NCBI GenBank assembly: GCA_024372495.1
Contig: CP099977.1
Coordinates: forward strand, 496,001-560,000
Source of the DNA: Pseudarthrobacter sp. Fe7
GTDB lineage: Bacteria; Actinomycetota; Actinomycetes; Actinomycetales; Micrococcaceae
Direction: 5' to 3'
DNA: 64,000 bases
The notes beneath the pieces are model-generated. The model made no database searches. It worked only from the letters and a program-made list of their open reading frames with translations, and had not been told where the DNA came from. The translations under genes were made by a program, and so were the position numbers. This document shows, one piece after another, positions 10,114 to 19,075 of the stretch (its first letter is position 1; every line of letters starts with the position of its first letter).

Positions 10114-11292
10114 ATGACCACACCCGCACACCCGTCAGAAACCCCGGCCTCCCGCCCGTTGGGCGTCGCCGCGATCGGTTACGCCTTCATGGGCAAGGCC
10201 CACTCCAACGCGTGGCGGAATGTGGCCAGCTTCTTCGACGTCCCGGCCTTCGAGCAGAAAGTCCTCGTGGGCCGGGACGCCGGTGCCGTCGCGGAGGCCG
10301 CCGCCAAGTACGGCTGGGCCGAGTCAGCCACGGACTGGCGCACGGTGATCACCCGCGACGACATCGACATCATCGATATTTGCGCCCCCGGCTGGATGCA
10401 CGCCGAAATTGCCATTGCCGCGCTTGAGGCCGGCAAGCACGTCCTGGTCGAAAAACCCCTCGCGAACACCCTGGCCGAGGCCGAACTCATGACCGCCGCC
10501 GCGGCCAAAGCCCGTGCCAAGGGAGTGCAGTCCATGATCGGTTTCAACTACCGCCGCGTCCCAGCCCTGGCCCTGGCCAGGGAACTGATCGCCGAGGGCC
10601 GGCTGGGCACGGTCCGGCACGTCCGCGCGGCGTACCTGCAGGACTGGCTCGCCGACGCACAGGCCCCGATGACCTGGCGGCTGCGGAAGGAAACCGCCGG
10701 GTCCGGCGCCCTCGGGGACATCGCCTCCCACGCCATCGACCAGGTCCTGTTCCTCCTCGGGGACCAGGTCACCGAGGTCTCCGGCCGGCTCAACACGTTC
10801 GTGGACCGCCGCCCAGGCGCAGGTGGGCCCGCGGGCGGGCTGGAGGAGGTAACGGTCGACGACGCCGCGTGGGCCACACTGTCCCTCACGTCGGGGGCAA
10901 TCGCCTCAGTGGAGGTCTCCCGGGTGGCCACCGGCAGGAAGAACAGCCTCCAGATCGAGATCTACGGCGACAAGGGAAGCCTCCTGTTCGACCTTGAGAA
11001 CCTCAACGAACTCGGTTTCCTGGACGCCACCCTTCCGGTCCGCGAACAGGGCTTCCGCAGGATCCTGGTCAACGAACCCGAGCACCCCTATCTGGCCGCG
11101 TGGTGGCCGCAGGGCCACATCATCGGCTGGGAACACACCTTCACCCACCAGGTGCGGGACTTCCTGCTGGCCATTATGGACGGAACCCAGCCCTCGCCGT
11201 CGTTCGAGGAAGGCCTGAATGTCCAGTACGTCCTGGACGCCGTGGAGGCATCCGCGGCCAACAAAAGCACCCTCACCGTCGTCCGCCACTAG
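10114..11292 (+). CDS. Gfo/Idh/MocA family oxidoreductase (levoglucosan-dehydrogenase-like group?)
   Basis: NAD-dependent dehydrogenase, 392 residues. Motifs: AAIGYAFMGKAHSNAW (Rossmann, near residue 20), VEKPLANT, IGFNYRRVPA, and MTWRLRKETAGSGALGDIASH, which carries the conserved catalytic region. The length and the FMGKAHS signature recall the levoglucosan-dehydrogenase-type branch, but this is by eye and the substrate stays open. ATG is preceded by CAGGAACG. It is followed 26 nt later by the second TIM-barrel gene. Confidence 0.85.
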   Translation: MTTPAHPSETPASRPLGVAAIGYAFMGKAHSNAWRNVASFFDVPAFEQKVLVGRDAGAVAEAAAKYGWAESATDWRTVITRDDIDIIDICAPGWMHAEIAIAALEAGKHVLVEKPLANTLAEAELMTAAAAKARAKGVQSMIGFNYRRVPALALARELIAEGRLGTVRHVRAAYLQDWLADAQAPMTWRLRKETAGSGALGDIASHAIDQVLFLLGDQVTEVSGRLNTFVDRRPGAGGPAGGLEEVTVDDAAWATLSLTSGAIASVEVSRVATGRKNSLQIEIYGDKGSLLFDLENLNELGFLDATLPVREQGFRRILVNEPEHPYLAAWWPQGHIIGWEHTFTHQVRDFLLAIMDGTQPSPSFEEGLNVQYVLDAVEASAANKSTLTVVRH

Positions 11293-11318
11293 CGCCGCAT
11301 CCCAGTTAAGGAAACCCA

Positions 11319-12320
11319 ATGCCCCGCCCCTTTACCCTGTTCACCGGCCAGTGGGCCGACCTGCCCTTCGAAGAAGTCGCCCGCCTGGCCTCCGGCTGGG
11401 GCTACGACGGCCTGGAAATCGCCGTCTCCGGCGACCACCTGGACGCCTGGCGCTGGGACGAACCCGGCTACGTCGAGTCCAAACTCGAAATCCTGGACAG
11501 ATACAACCTGAAGGTCTGGGCCATCTCCAACCACCTCAAAGGCCAGGCCGTCTGCGATGACCCCATCGACTTCCGCCACCAGGCCATCGTCGGGTCCAAG
11601 GTCTGGGGCGACGGCGACCCCGAAGGCGTCCGCACCCGTGCCGCCGAGGAAATGAAACACACCGCCCGGCTCGCCAAGGCCCTCGGCGTGGACACCGTCG
11701 TCGGCTTCACAGGCTCCGCCATCTGGCAGTACGTGGCCATGTTCCCGCCCGTCCCGGAAAAAGTCATCGACGCCGGCTACCAGGACTTCGCCGACCGCTG
11801 GAACCCCATCCTGGACGTCTTCGACGAGAACGGCGTGAAGTTCGCCCACGAAGTCCACCCCTCCGAGATCGCCTACGACTACTGGACCACCGTCCGCACC
11901 CTCGAAGCGATCGGCCACCGCGAGGCGTTCGGCCTGAACTGGGACCCCTCGCACATGATGTGGCAGGGCATCGACCCCGTCTCCTTCATCTGGGACTTCA
12001 AGGACCGGATCTACCACGTGGACTGCAAGGACACCAAGATCCGCCAGACCGGGCGCAACACCGTCATGGGCTCCCACCTGCCCTGGGGCGACCCCCGCCG
12101 CGGCTGGGACTTCGTCTCCGCCGGACGCGGCGACGTGCCCTGGGAAGCCTCCTTCCGGGCCCTGTCCGCGATCGGCTACGACGGCCCCATCAGCATCGAG
12201 TGGGAGGACGCCGGCATGGACCGCCTCCACGGCGCCCCCGAAGCCCTCGCCGCCTTGAAGAAGTACGACTTCCCCGCCTCCCAAACCAGCTTCGACGCCG
12301 CCTTCAGCAGCAAGGACTGA
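11319..12320 (+). CDS. TIM-barrel sugar isomerase/epimerase-like protein (large)
   Basis: Sugar phosphate isomerase/epimerase-like TIM barrel, 333 residues, last gene of the operon. Metal-site motifs include FAHEVHPSEIAYD, GLNWDPSHMMWQ, YHVDCKDTKIR and ISIEWEDAGMDR. The ATG follows TTAAGGAAACCCA, much like the other TIM-barrel gene. A decayed copy of its middle part lies at 57458-57623. Function is probably isomerisation or elimination on an oxidised sugar. Confidence 0.85.
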   Translation: MPRPFTLFTGQWADLPFEEVARLASGWGYDGLEIAVSGDHLDAWRWDEPGYVESKLEILDRYNLKVWAISNHLKGQAVCDDPIDFRHQAIVGSKVWGDGDPEGVRTRAAEEMKHTARLAKALGVDTVVGFTGSAIWQYVAMFPPVPEKVIDAGYQDFADRWNPILDVFDENGVKFAHEVHPSEIAYDYWTTVRTLEAIGHREAFGLNWDPSHMMWQGIDPVSFIWDFKDRIYHVDCKDTKIRQTGRNTVMGSHLPWGDPRRGWDFVSAGRGDVPWEASFRALSAIGYDGPISIEWEDAGMDRLHGAPEALAALKKYDFPASQTSFDAAFSSKD

Positions 12321-12376
12321 GCCGTTGCGCAGGCTTCGGCCGGGCCAACGCTGCGAGGTGTGGCGTACCCTCTGGA

Positions 12377-13202
12377 CTACGGCGCCTCGGCGGATTCCGG
12401 GTCAAGGACCACGTCGTAGGCCTCAACCTGACGCTCCGTGACGGTAGTGGGCGATTCCAGGTGGACCGCACCGGAGGGCAGGATGCCCGCCCCGCCATAC
12501 AGTTCCATCACCTGCCACTGGGCCACCACGTCCTCGCCGGCGTGGCCGGCCGGAAGGCTGGTCCAGAAACGGAACCCGCCGGCGTCGTCCAGCGCCTCCC
12601 TGCGGTACAGCACGCAGCCGCCCAGCCACGCCACGTGGTAGGGCACCCACTGGCCGGGCCGCAGGTCGAGTTCGGCGGTGAGGTGGCTGAGGTTGGCTGC
12701 GCTGTGCAGCGGCCACCGCTCGAAACCCGGCCCGTCCGGACGAATGCGTTCCGGCGTCACCGGCCCGTCCCAGGGCTTGAAGGGCGCCGTCTGTTCGGGC
12801 CTCCTGTCGTCCAGGAAGGACAACCCTTGCGGCGCCATTCCCACAAAACCGCACTGCAGCTCCCGAAGGGCCCGGCTCAGCAACTCCAGGGCACCCGGCT
12901 CCAGCCAGACGTCGTCGTCAAGGAAGAGGCATTGCTCCGCCGTTGCCTGGTCCAGCAGGAACTGCCTGTGTTCGGCCAGTCCGCGGCGCGGAAGGTGGCG
13001 CAGCACGGTGACGGGCCGGCCTTGGGCTTCCAGCACCCGCACCATCGCCGCGGCTGCGGGATGCTCCCACGCGGGCTGGCCGGCTGACTGGTCGCTGATG
13101 ACGACGGCGAACGCTGGTTCCTGCTGGGCGGCCAGACCGGCGAGGGTGACGGCCAGGCTCGGCCGGCCGGTTGCAGGTGGGCACCAGGACGTCCACCCCC
13201 AC
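12377..13202 (-). CDS. Family 2 glycosyltransferase (frame broken)
   Basis: GT-A fold glycosyltransferase, about 274 residues after correction. The N-terminus VDVLVPTCNRPAEL and the nucleotide/metal motif CLFLDDDVWLEPG are typical of GT2. A Trp-rich acceptor region and GEDVVAQW follow. The frame breaks at 13155-13159, where GAGCTGGCC is expected on the coding strand and GAGCCTGGCC is written. Start taken as GTG at 13202 (GTG at 13196 is also possible). It is alone, convergent with the sugar operon. The acceptor is unknown; no membrane helix is seen. Confidence 0.75.
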
Positions 13203-13476
13203 TTTGTCCGGCCCGTCCTGTTGCCGCGCCCGGTGTTCCGAAGATCTCCTGCCCACAGTCCACCCTCCTGGCGTAGAAATTAGTGCCGGCGGCGGATGCC
13301 CTGTGCTGCCAGCCGGCCAATGTGGTTTCGCGTGTTCCGTACCCAGCCGTCGGTGATGTATGCCGCTGCCGTGGCCCGCCGGCACTTGTCCGTTTGAGGC
13401 CCTGGGGAACGGAAGAGGCCCCCGTTTCCACTGCCAATGCGGGCAGCGGAAACGGGGGCCAACAGACCGCGGTGCC
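13203..13476. other. Gene-free stretch
   Basis: Between the glycosyltransferase start and the next minus-strand stop. Apart from the terminator hairpin at 13417-13460 I see no convincing gene. Confidence 0.4.
13417..13460 (-). terminator. Strong terminator hairpin after the acidic protein gene
   Basis: GGCCCCCGTTTCC (13417-13429) pairs perfectly with GGAAACGGGGGCC (13448-13460), a 13-bp stem with an 18-nt loop, 16 nt after the stop of the minus-strand gene ending at 13477. Confidence 0.65.
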
Positions 13477-13836
13477 CTATCCGGCGTCGAAGCTTTCGTC
13501 GTCGTCATTGGGCGATTTCTCCTGCGGAAGGTCGTTTCCGCTGCCGTCCGGAATGCCGGTGGCTTCCTGGCCGGATTCCGAGGAGACCGGCGCCGACCCC
13601 TGGGAATCGTCATTTGACTCATCGATCTCCGCGGCGCTGGAAGGAAGGTCCATATCGTGCGGGACCGGGTCCGGACCTGTTCCGGACTGCGGTTCGTTGG
13701 TGTCCGCGCCGGCGGACGAAGTGCCACCGCTGGACTGCTGGCCGCCCTGGGTGCCGGCAGCCTCCTGCTCTGCGGTGGGGGTGCCGTAACCGCCCGGGGC
13801 CGACTCGGGTTCAGCCTGCTGGTTTTCCTGCGTCAT
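13477..13836 (-). CDS. Low-complexity acidic hypothetical protein
   Basis: A 119-residue protein rich in Gly, Ser, Gln, Asp and Glu with no hydrophobic core, probably disordered. It starts MTQENQQAEPESAPGGYG, with AGGAGGAAGC just upstream of the ATG, and ends DDDESFDAG. The good ribosome site and the terminator downstream support expression. Similar disordered proteins accompany stress genes in Arthrobacter; the function is unknown. Confidence 0.6.
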   Translation of the reverse strand: MTQENQQAEPESAPGGYGTPTAEQEAAGTQGGQQSSGGTSSAGADTNEPQSGTGPDPVPHDMDLPSSAAEIDESNDDSQGSAPVSSESGQEATGIPDGSGNDLPQEKSPNDDDESFDAG

Positions 13837-13928
13837 GCTTCCTCCTGTTGTGCGTTGCCGATGTTGCTGGTCTTATTGATGCTGCCTCCGACGACCCCGT
13901 CGTGGGATTGTCAGAGGCGGTGTCCTGC

Positions 13929-14828
13929 CTACAGCCCCTTGCCGCCGGTGACCGGAAGGACTGCACCGGAAATGTAGGAGCCGTCCTCGGATGCGAGCAG
14001 CACGTACGCCGCGGCGAGTTCCGCCGGTTGCCCGGCGCGTTCCAGCGGCGTGTCCTGCCCGAAGGACGGCAGCTTGTCCGGCCACTCGGTGGCGGGGATC
14101 AGGGGCGTCCAGATGGGTCCGGGAGCCACTGCGTTGACGCGGATCCCCTTGGGGCCGAGTTCCTGTGCCAGGGCTTTGGTGAAGGCAACCTGCGCCGCCT
14201 TGGTCATGGCGTAGTCGATCAGCCCGGGTGAGGGGTTGAAGGCCTGGATCGAGGCCGTGGTGATGATCGAGGCGCCGGCCTTCAAGTGGGGCACGGCCGC
14301 CCGCGCTGACCACAGCAGCGAGTAGAGGTTGGTGCGGAACACCCGGTCAAACTCCTCGGTGGGAAGGGTCTCCAGGCTCTCGCGGTTCTTCTGGTAGGCC
14401 GCGTTCAGCACCAGGACATCGAGCCGCCCGAATTCGGATACGGCGTCCTCCACGATGCGGGTACTGAACTCCTCTTCGCGTCCGTCGCCGGGCAACAGGA
14501 GGACCCGGCGTCCGGCTTTCCGGATCCACTCCGCAGTGTCCTGCGCGTCATCCTCTTCCTCCGGGAGGTAGGAGATGGCGACGTCGGCCCCTTCCCGGGC
14601 AAATGCGATGGCTGCAGCTTTGCCGATGCCGGAGTCGCCGCCGGTGATGAGCACTGCCTTGCCTTCGAGCTTGCCGTGCCCCTCGTAGCTGAGCTCCCCG
14701 TGGTCCGGCTTGGGATCCATCGGCGCCGTGAGCCCCGGCTGCTTCTGTTCCTGCTCCGGGAAGGGGCCCGCGTGGTAGCCGCCGCGCGGATCCTTTGGCT
14801 GGTCCGTCTGCTTGTCCGTGTCGCTCAT
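13929..14828 (-). CDS. SDR family oxidoreductase, general-stress type
   Basis: Short-chain dehydrogenase of 299 residues with an extra hydrophilic N-terminus (DKQTDQPKDPRGGYHAGPFPE), as in the YhdF/YhxC general-stress group. Cofactor motif ITGGDSGIGKA (about residues 60-70), NAA loop (LVLNAAYQ), and the catalytic Ser/Tyr/Lys in ASIQAFN and YAMTKAA. The ATG follows AGGAGGCGG. Lies beside other small stress-type genes. Substrate unknown. Confidence 0.88.
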   Translation of the reverse strand: MSDTDKQTDQPKDPRGGYHAGPFPEQEQKQPGLTAPMDPKPDHGELSYEGHGKLEGKAVLITGGDSGIGKAAAIAFAREGADVAISYLPEEEDDAQDTAEWIRKAGRRVLLLPGDGREEEFSTRIVEDAVSEFGRLDVLVLNAAYQKNRESLETLPTEEFDRVFRTNLYSLLWSARAAVPHLKAGASIITTASIQAFNPSPGLIDYAMTKAAQVAFTKALAQELGPKGIRVNAVAPGPIWTPLIPATEWPDKLPSFGQDTPLERAGQPAELAAAYVLLASEDGSYISGAVLPVTGGKGL

Positions 14829-15049
14829 AGTCCGCCTCCTGGTGTCGGTTGACCTGTGTCGATGTAGAAGGGCTCCGCCATGCTCCGGCCCTTCGAAGCT
14901 ATCCCGGGCGGAGGACCAAGTCCACCACCGAGGGGTAATAATCAGTAAACTTATCAAATGTTGTCGCGGGCGCAACGGCCGGCCTTGTTTCTGGGTACGG
15001 GAGGAGTAGAAAGAAGGCTTGAACCGCCGCCGGAGAGGAAGGTGTGCCG
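14829..15049. promoter_or_regulatory. Divergent promoter region, AT-rich patch
   Basis: A 221-bp gap between divergent genes. The segment near 14935-14965 is unusually AT-rich for this genome (GTAATAATCAGTAAACTTAT) and probably carries promoter elements. Not resolved further. Confidence 0.4.
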
Positions 15050-15571
15050 ATGCCCGAAGTTGAGGACTACTCAGGCCGCACGGGACGGAACGAGACCCCC
15101 GAGGAGCAGATGGACCGCAACTGGGCCGAACTCCTGCAGGAACTGCGCGTGCTCCAGACCGGGGTACAGATCCTCGCAGGTTTCCTGCTGACCCTGCCGT
15201 TCCAGCAGCGGTTTGAAAAGCTGGACGGCTGGGAGGTTGGCCTCTACCTCGCCAACGTGGTGATCGCCGCCCTGACCACCGCCTTCATCCTCCTCCCGGT
15301 CAGCGTGCACCGGAGGCTCTTCCGGAAACGGCTGAAGGAAACGCTCGTTTCCAGTGCCGACACCATCACCAAGATTGCCCTTGGCGGTATCGCCCTGTTG
15401 AGCGCGGGGACCGCCGCCCTGGTGTTCGATGTTGCCGCCGGCCGGACCGCGGGGGTGACCGCCGGCGGCGCGCTGCTTGGCGTCATGCTGGTCATGCTGG
15501 TGTTCGTTCCGCTTCGCCTGAACAAACGGGCCACCGGGAGGATCCTCCCGGTGGCTGAGGAAAAGGAGTGA
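15050..15571 (+). CDS. DUF6328 family membrane protein
   Basis: A 173-residue membrane protein: hydrophilic N-terminus (ETPEEQMDRNWAELLQELRVLQTG) then four hydrophobic segments (GFLLTLPFQ, VVIAALTTAFILLPVSV, IALGGIALLSAGTAAL, GGALLGVMLVMLVFVPL). This matches the DUF6328 pattern. ATG at 15050 is chosen over GTG at 15044 because AGGAAGG ends 7 nt before it. Followed after 3 nt by the next membrane gene. Function unknown. Confidence 0.82.
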   Translation: MPEVEDYSGRTGRNETPEEQMDRNWAELLQELRVLQTGVQILAGFLLTLPFQQRFEKLDGWEVGLYLANVVIAALTTAFILLPVSVHRRLFRKRLKETLVSSADTITKIALGGIALLSAGTAALVFDVAAGRTAGVTAGGALLGVMLVMLVFVPLRLNKRATGRILPVAEEKE

Positions 15572-15574
15572 GGA

Positions 15575-16237
15575 ATGCGTAAGTGGGCTAAAGAGCACGG
15601 GCTGCTGGTAGCCAACCTGGGCCTGTTCTTCGCATTTTTTGTCGGAATGGTCTTCTCCGGTGCGGCGTCCTACAGCGAGGACCAGCAGGCCCACGGCGAG
15701 CCCGGGGTGTCTGTACTTCAGTTCCTGGGAACCGGCGCGTTCGTGGAGGCAACCTTCGAAAACTGGGAATCGGAGTTCCTGCAGATGGCCATGTACGTGG
15801 TCCTCACGGTGTTCCTGTTCCAGAAGGGCTCATCCGAGTCCAAGCCCATGGGCAAGAAGGCCCCGCAGGACGAGGACCCGCACCAGGCGCATCTCAGCAC
15901 TGCAACGCCGTGGCCGATCCGGCGGGGCGGAGTGGCGCTCAAGGTGTACGAGCACTCCCTGTCGATCCTGTTCTTCGCTTTGTTCCTTGCCTCATTCCTC
16001 CTGCACGCCGCCGGCGGCGTGCAGGACTACAACCAGGACCAGCAAAGCCACGGGCAGCCCGCCATCACCTTCCTGCAGTACCTGGGCAGCAGCCGCTTCT
16101 GGTTCGAGTCCTTCCAGAACTGGCAGAGCGAGTTCCTGGCCGTCGGGGTCCTGGTGGGGGCCTCGGTCTACCTCCGGGAAAAGGGCTCCCCTGAGTCGAA
16201 ACCGGTTGCCGAACCCCACTACGAAACCGGGGCGTGA
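15575..16237 (+). CDS. DUF6766 family membrane protein with internal duplication
   Basis: A 220-residue membrane protein. The two halves repeat each other: GAASYSEDQQAHGEPGVSVLQ/ENWESEFLQ and GGVQDYNQDQQSHGQPAITFLQ/QNWQSEFLA, each with two helices and a KGSxESKP tail. A GAGG ribosome site lies in the end of the upstream gene. DUF6766 by resemblance. A role at the membrane under stress is only a guess from the neighbours. Confidence 0.82.
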   Translation: MRKWAKEHGLLVANLGLFFAFFVGMVFSGAASYSEDQQAHGEPGVSVLQFLGTGAFVEATFENWESEFLQMAMYVVLTVFLFQKGSSESKPMGKKAPQDEDPHQAHLSTATPWPIRRGGVALKVYEHSLSILFFALFLASFLLHAAGGVQDYNQDQQSHGQPAITFLQYLGSSRFWFESFQNWQSEFLAVGVLVGASVYLREKGSPESKPVAEPHYETGA

Positions 16238-16251
16238 TTCGGCCGCCTTGC

Positions 16252-17376
16252 CTACGCCCCTTCGAGTACCTGGCTTGTTGCCCAGGCCAGGTACTTGGCG
16301 GCGTTTGCCACGGCATCATCGGGGCCGGATGCCACATCCAGCAGCTGCGCTGCAGCCACCACCCCGTGACCGGCAAGGTCCTCGAAGGTCACCAGGATCC
16401 TGCCGGCCACCACGATGACGGGAATGCCGAGCTCCCGGGCCGCGTCCGCGAGCGCGATCGGCGCCTTGCCGGTCAGGGACTGCGAGTCCATGGAGCCTTC
16501 ACCGGTGATCACCAGGTCCGCATGGTCCAGCTGGCCGGCCAGGCCGGTCAATCCGGCCACCAGCGCGAAGCCGCCTTCCAGGGTGGCTCCGGTGAAGGCA
16601 AGGAACGACGCCGGGAAGCCGCCGGCGGCGCCCGCTCCGGGGACGTTGACGTCACGGCCCGTTGCTTCCCGCAGGACTGAGGCCCAGTTGCGCAGGCCGG
16701 CGTCGAGCATTTCAATACTGTCCTGGTCCGCGCCCTTTTGCGGGGCGAATACGTGGGCGGCGCCGGACGGCCCGTACAGCGGGTTGCGGACGTCCACGGC
16801 AAGGCGGAATGTGGCTGCGGACAGCCGCGGGTCCAGCTCGCTCGTGTCCAGCGTGACGATGTCGGCCAGCGATCCGCCGCCCAGCGGCACCACGTTGCCG
16901 GCGGAGTCCAGGGGCTTCAGGCCCAGCGCGCGCAGGGCGCCGCTGCCCCCGTCCGTCATGGCTGATCCGCCCAGGCCCAGGACAATCTCCGTGGCTCCGG
17001 CATCGAGGGCCGCGGCAATGAGCTGGCCGCAACCGTAGCTGTGGGCGCGCAGGGCGTTTGCGGGGGTTGGCTCCATGTCGGCCAGTCCGGACGCCTGCGC
17101 AGTCTCGATCACTGCCGTGACTTTGCCGCCGCCGGCTTTGTCGATGGCCCAGGCCGCGCCGAGCGGGGCAAGGATGGGTCCCACCACGGCGTTCAGCCGC
17201 TCTTCGTAGCCTGCCGCGACGGCTGCCTCCAGGGTGCCCTCCCCGCCGTCCGCGATGGGAAACTGGGTGGCAACGGCGTCCGGGTAGACCCGGAGCGCCC
17301 CTTCAGCGATGGAAGCGGCGGCCTCAGCTGCCGTCAGGGACCCCTTGAACTTGTCCGGAGCGATAAGAATGCGCAT
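16252..17376 (-). CDS. Glycerate kinase
   Basis: Glycerate kinase (GK1/GarK family), phosphorylating D-glycerate with ATP; 374 residues, the usual length. It begins MRILIAPDKFKGSLTA and carries PIADGGEGT, GLGGSAMTDGGSGAL, VDVRNPLYGP and DLVITGEGSMDSQ, all family hallmarks. ATG at 17376 gives the standard N-terminus, though an upstream in-frame ATG at 17385 is possible. It stands alone; it could process glycerate from nearby sugar or glyoxylate metabolism. Confidence 0.93.
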   Translation of the reverse strand: MRILIAPDKFKGSLTAAEAAASIAEGALRVYPDAVATQFPIADGGEGTLEAAVAAGYEERLNAVVGPILAPLGAAWAIDKAGGGKVTAVIETAQASGLADMEPTPANALRAHSYGCGQLIAAALDAGATEIVLGLGGSAMTDGGSGALRALGLKPLDSAGNVVPLGGGSLADIVTLDTSELDPRLSAATFRLAVDVRNPLYGPSGAAHVFAPQKGADQDSIEMLDAGLRNWASVLREATGRDVNVPGAGAAGGFPASFLAFTGATLEGGFALVAGLTGLAGQLDHADLVITGEGSMDSQSLTGKAPIALADAARELGIPVIVVAGRILVTFEDLAGHGVVAAAQLLDVASGPDDAVANAAKYLAWATSQVLEGA

Positions 17377-17461
17377 GCGCTCCATCATGCCAGCACCCGG
17401 AAGGAAAGCGTTTGCCAGATCCGGAATCCGGACTGGCTGACCTGCAGCAGGACGGAACCGC

Positions 17462-18271
17462 CTAGCCTTCGCGCCACTCATTGCCGGTGAGGTGCGAGCC
17501 CGCCTGCGGACCCATCTGGAGCATTCCGCCGTCCACCACCCACGCGGCACCGGTCACATAGCTGGAGGCGGGCGAGGCGAGGAAGGCGATGACATCTGCG
17601 ATCTCCCGCGCATGCCCCGGCCGTCCCAGCGGCACCCCGGGCCGCTTCGTCGTCGTCGGGTCCTGGTCCTCCTGCCCCGTCATGGGGGTGGCAATCTCAC
17701 CGGGGGCCACCGTGTTGGCCGTGATGCCGTACTGGCCCAACTCCAGGGCCAACGTCTTCATGAGGCCGCCCAGGCCATGCTTGGAGGCATCATAGGCAGC
17801 AGATCCGACGCGGGGCTGGAACTCGTGCACGCTCGAAACCGCCACCAGCCGGCCTCCTTTGCCGGCCTTGACCATGCGCCGGGCGGCCGCCTGCAGGCAG
17901 ACGAACGCGCCGTTGAGGTTGGTGTCCAGGATTCGCATCCATTCGTCGATGCCCACATCCAGGAACTTGGTGCTTGCGCCCGTACCTGCGTTGTTGACGA
18001 AGACGTCCAAGCCGCCCAGTTCCCCGGCGAGATCATCGATGACGGCCGCCGCGGCGTGGAGTTCGGTGGTGTCCAGTTGCCGGACCACCGCCTTGCGGCC
18101 CAGGTTCCGGATCTCGTCGGCCGTTCCCTCCGCCCCCGCCTTGTCCGAATGCCAGGTGACGCCCACATCCATTCCGGCGCGGGCCAGCGCAACGGCGGTG
18201 GCCTTGCCGATTCCAGAATCGGAGGCGGTGACGATGGCGGTGGTGGGCGTGAAGTTGCTGGTGTCCGGCAT
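17462..18271 (-). CDS. SDR family oxidoreductase
   Basis: Classical short-chain dehydrogenase, 269 residues. Note TASDSGIGKATA in place of the usual TGxxxGIG, with Ala-Ser where Gly is normal. NNAGTG, SSVHEF and YDASKHG supply the active site. Annotated relatives are often called glucose-1-dehydrogenase-like or SDR; substrate unknown. Start ATG at 18271 preceded by AAAGG. Confidence 0.88.
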   Translation of the reverse strand: MPDTSNFTPTTAIVTASDSGIGKATAVALARAGMDVGVTWHSDKAGAEGTADEIRNLGRKAVVRQLDTTELHAAAAVIDDLAGELGGLDVFVNNAGTGASTKFLDVGIDEWMRILDTNLNGAFVCLQAAARRMVKAGKGGRLVAVSSVHEFQPRVGSAAYDASKHGLGGLMKTLALELGQYGITANTVAPGEIATPMTGQEDQDPTTTKRPGVPLGRPGHAREIADVIAFLASPASSYVTGAAWVVDGGMLQMGPQAGSHLTGNEWREG

Positions 18272-18303
18272 GGCGGGGCCTTTCGGTAGGTCAGGCGGGG
18301 CGG

Positions 18304-18750
18304 TCAGGCGGGGCGGCGCAGATCAGGCTGGTAGGACTCGTCGTCTCCGGCCGTTGAGGCCTGGGGGCCTGCTGCCTCCAGGTTGGGCCTGCGTTCCGGT
18401 ACGGCCATGAGGGGCACCGCGAAGGTCACCACAAGACTGGCGCCGGCGTCGTCCGCCGACCTGACGGTAAGGCTCCTGGTGCCCGGCGGAACCGATGGCG
18501 TGAACACCTGCAGGTTGCGGGTGCCCACGGTAGCGGACTCCCGCAAGGTGTAGTCGGTCCCGAAGTGGTCCTGGAGCACAAGCCGGGGTTCGGGCGCGCC
18601 GTCCGAGGGAAGGTGGATGTTGACCACCAGCCCGGAGGCCCACACCTCCACGGACAGGATGGTGAACTCGGTGGCGGAGGTAACGTGCCGGCCATACGTG
18701 GGCGGCAGCAGCATCCGGCGGAGTTCGCCGGACGGAATGAGGTTGCTCAT
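18304..18750 (-). CDS. Hypothetical protein
   Basis: A 148-residue protein I do not recognise. It has alternating hydrophobic residues suggesting a beta-sandwich (FTILSVEVWASGLVVNIHL, RLVLQDHFGTDYTL, SLTVRSADDAGASLVVTFAVPL) and a flexible hydrophilic tail. No signal peptide. Located 32 nt upstream of the SDR gene on the same strand, so probably co-transcribed. Confidence 0.7.
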   Translation of the reverse strand: MSNLIPSGELRRMLLPPTYGRHVTSATEFTILSVEVWASGLVVNIHLPSDGAPEPRLVLQDHFGTDYTLRESATVGTRNLQVFTPSVPPGTRSLTVRSADDAGASLVVTFAVPLMAVPERRPNLEAAGPQASTAGDDESYQPDLRRPA

Positions 18751-19075
18751 GGTGGTTCCTGTGGGTCTTGCGCCGGCGGCCGGTGCACCGGTACCGGACG
18801 GTAATCCGGGGGCCGGGAGGACGCTGGGGCGCGGGTGCGGCTTAGGCGTCTTCCCTGTTGGGGTTTTCCAACCGGAAGACGGTCGATCGGGTGCCGTGGC
18901 TGCGCTGTTCCTGGTAGATGAAGTTGAGTTCCTTTCACCTCGGGCTAACTAGTAAGTCTACTTACCATGGAGCCTCCGGACCCGGCCCCCTGTCAAGGGG
19001 AGGGCAGGTACTCTGCGGGCCGTTTGCGGGAATCCGGACACGTCTGCGGATGGCAGAGGGATTGCCTGCCGGGGG
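18751..19075. other. Intergenic region with palindrome and a possible tiny gene
   Basis: No clear gene. A perfect palindrome GTAAGT-CT-ACTTAC lies at 18952-18965 inside AT-rich sequence and resembles a TetR/MarR-type operator for the minus-strand genes. On the minus strand, 18938-18842 would encode a 31-residue peptide (ending FRLENPNREDA) only if one base were removed near GTGAAAGG, so I do not call it. Confidence 0.4.

Noticed and set aside
13929..14975. Longer SDR start upstream of 14828
   Set aside because: The extension lacks homology; the ATG at 14828 has an AGGAGGCGG ribosome site.
18747..18938. 63-aa minus-strand open frame rich in Pro and Arg
   Set aside because: Composition of an antisense or out-of-frame translation, no ribosome site, no family resemblance.
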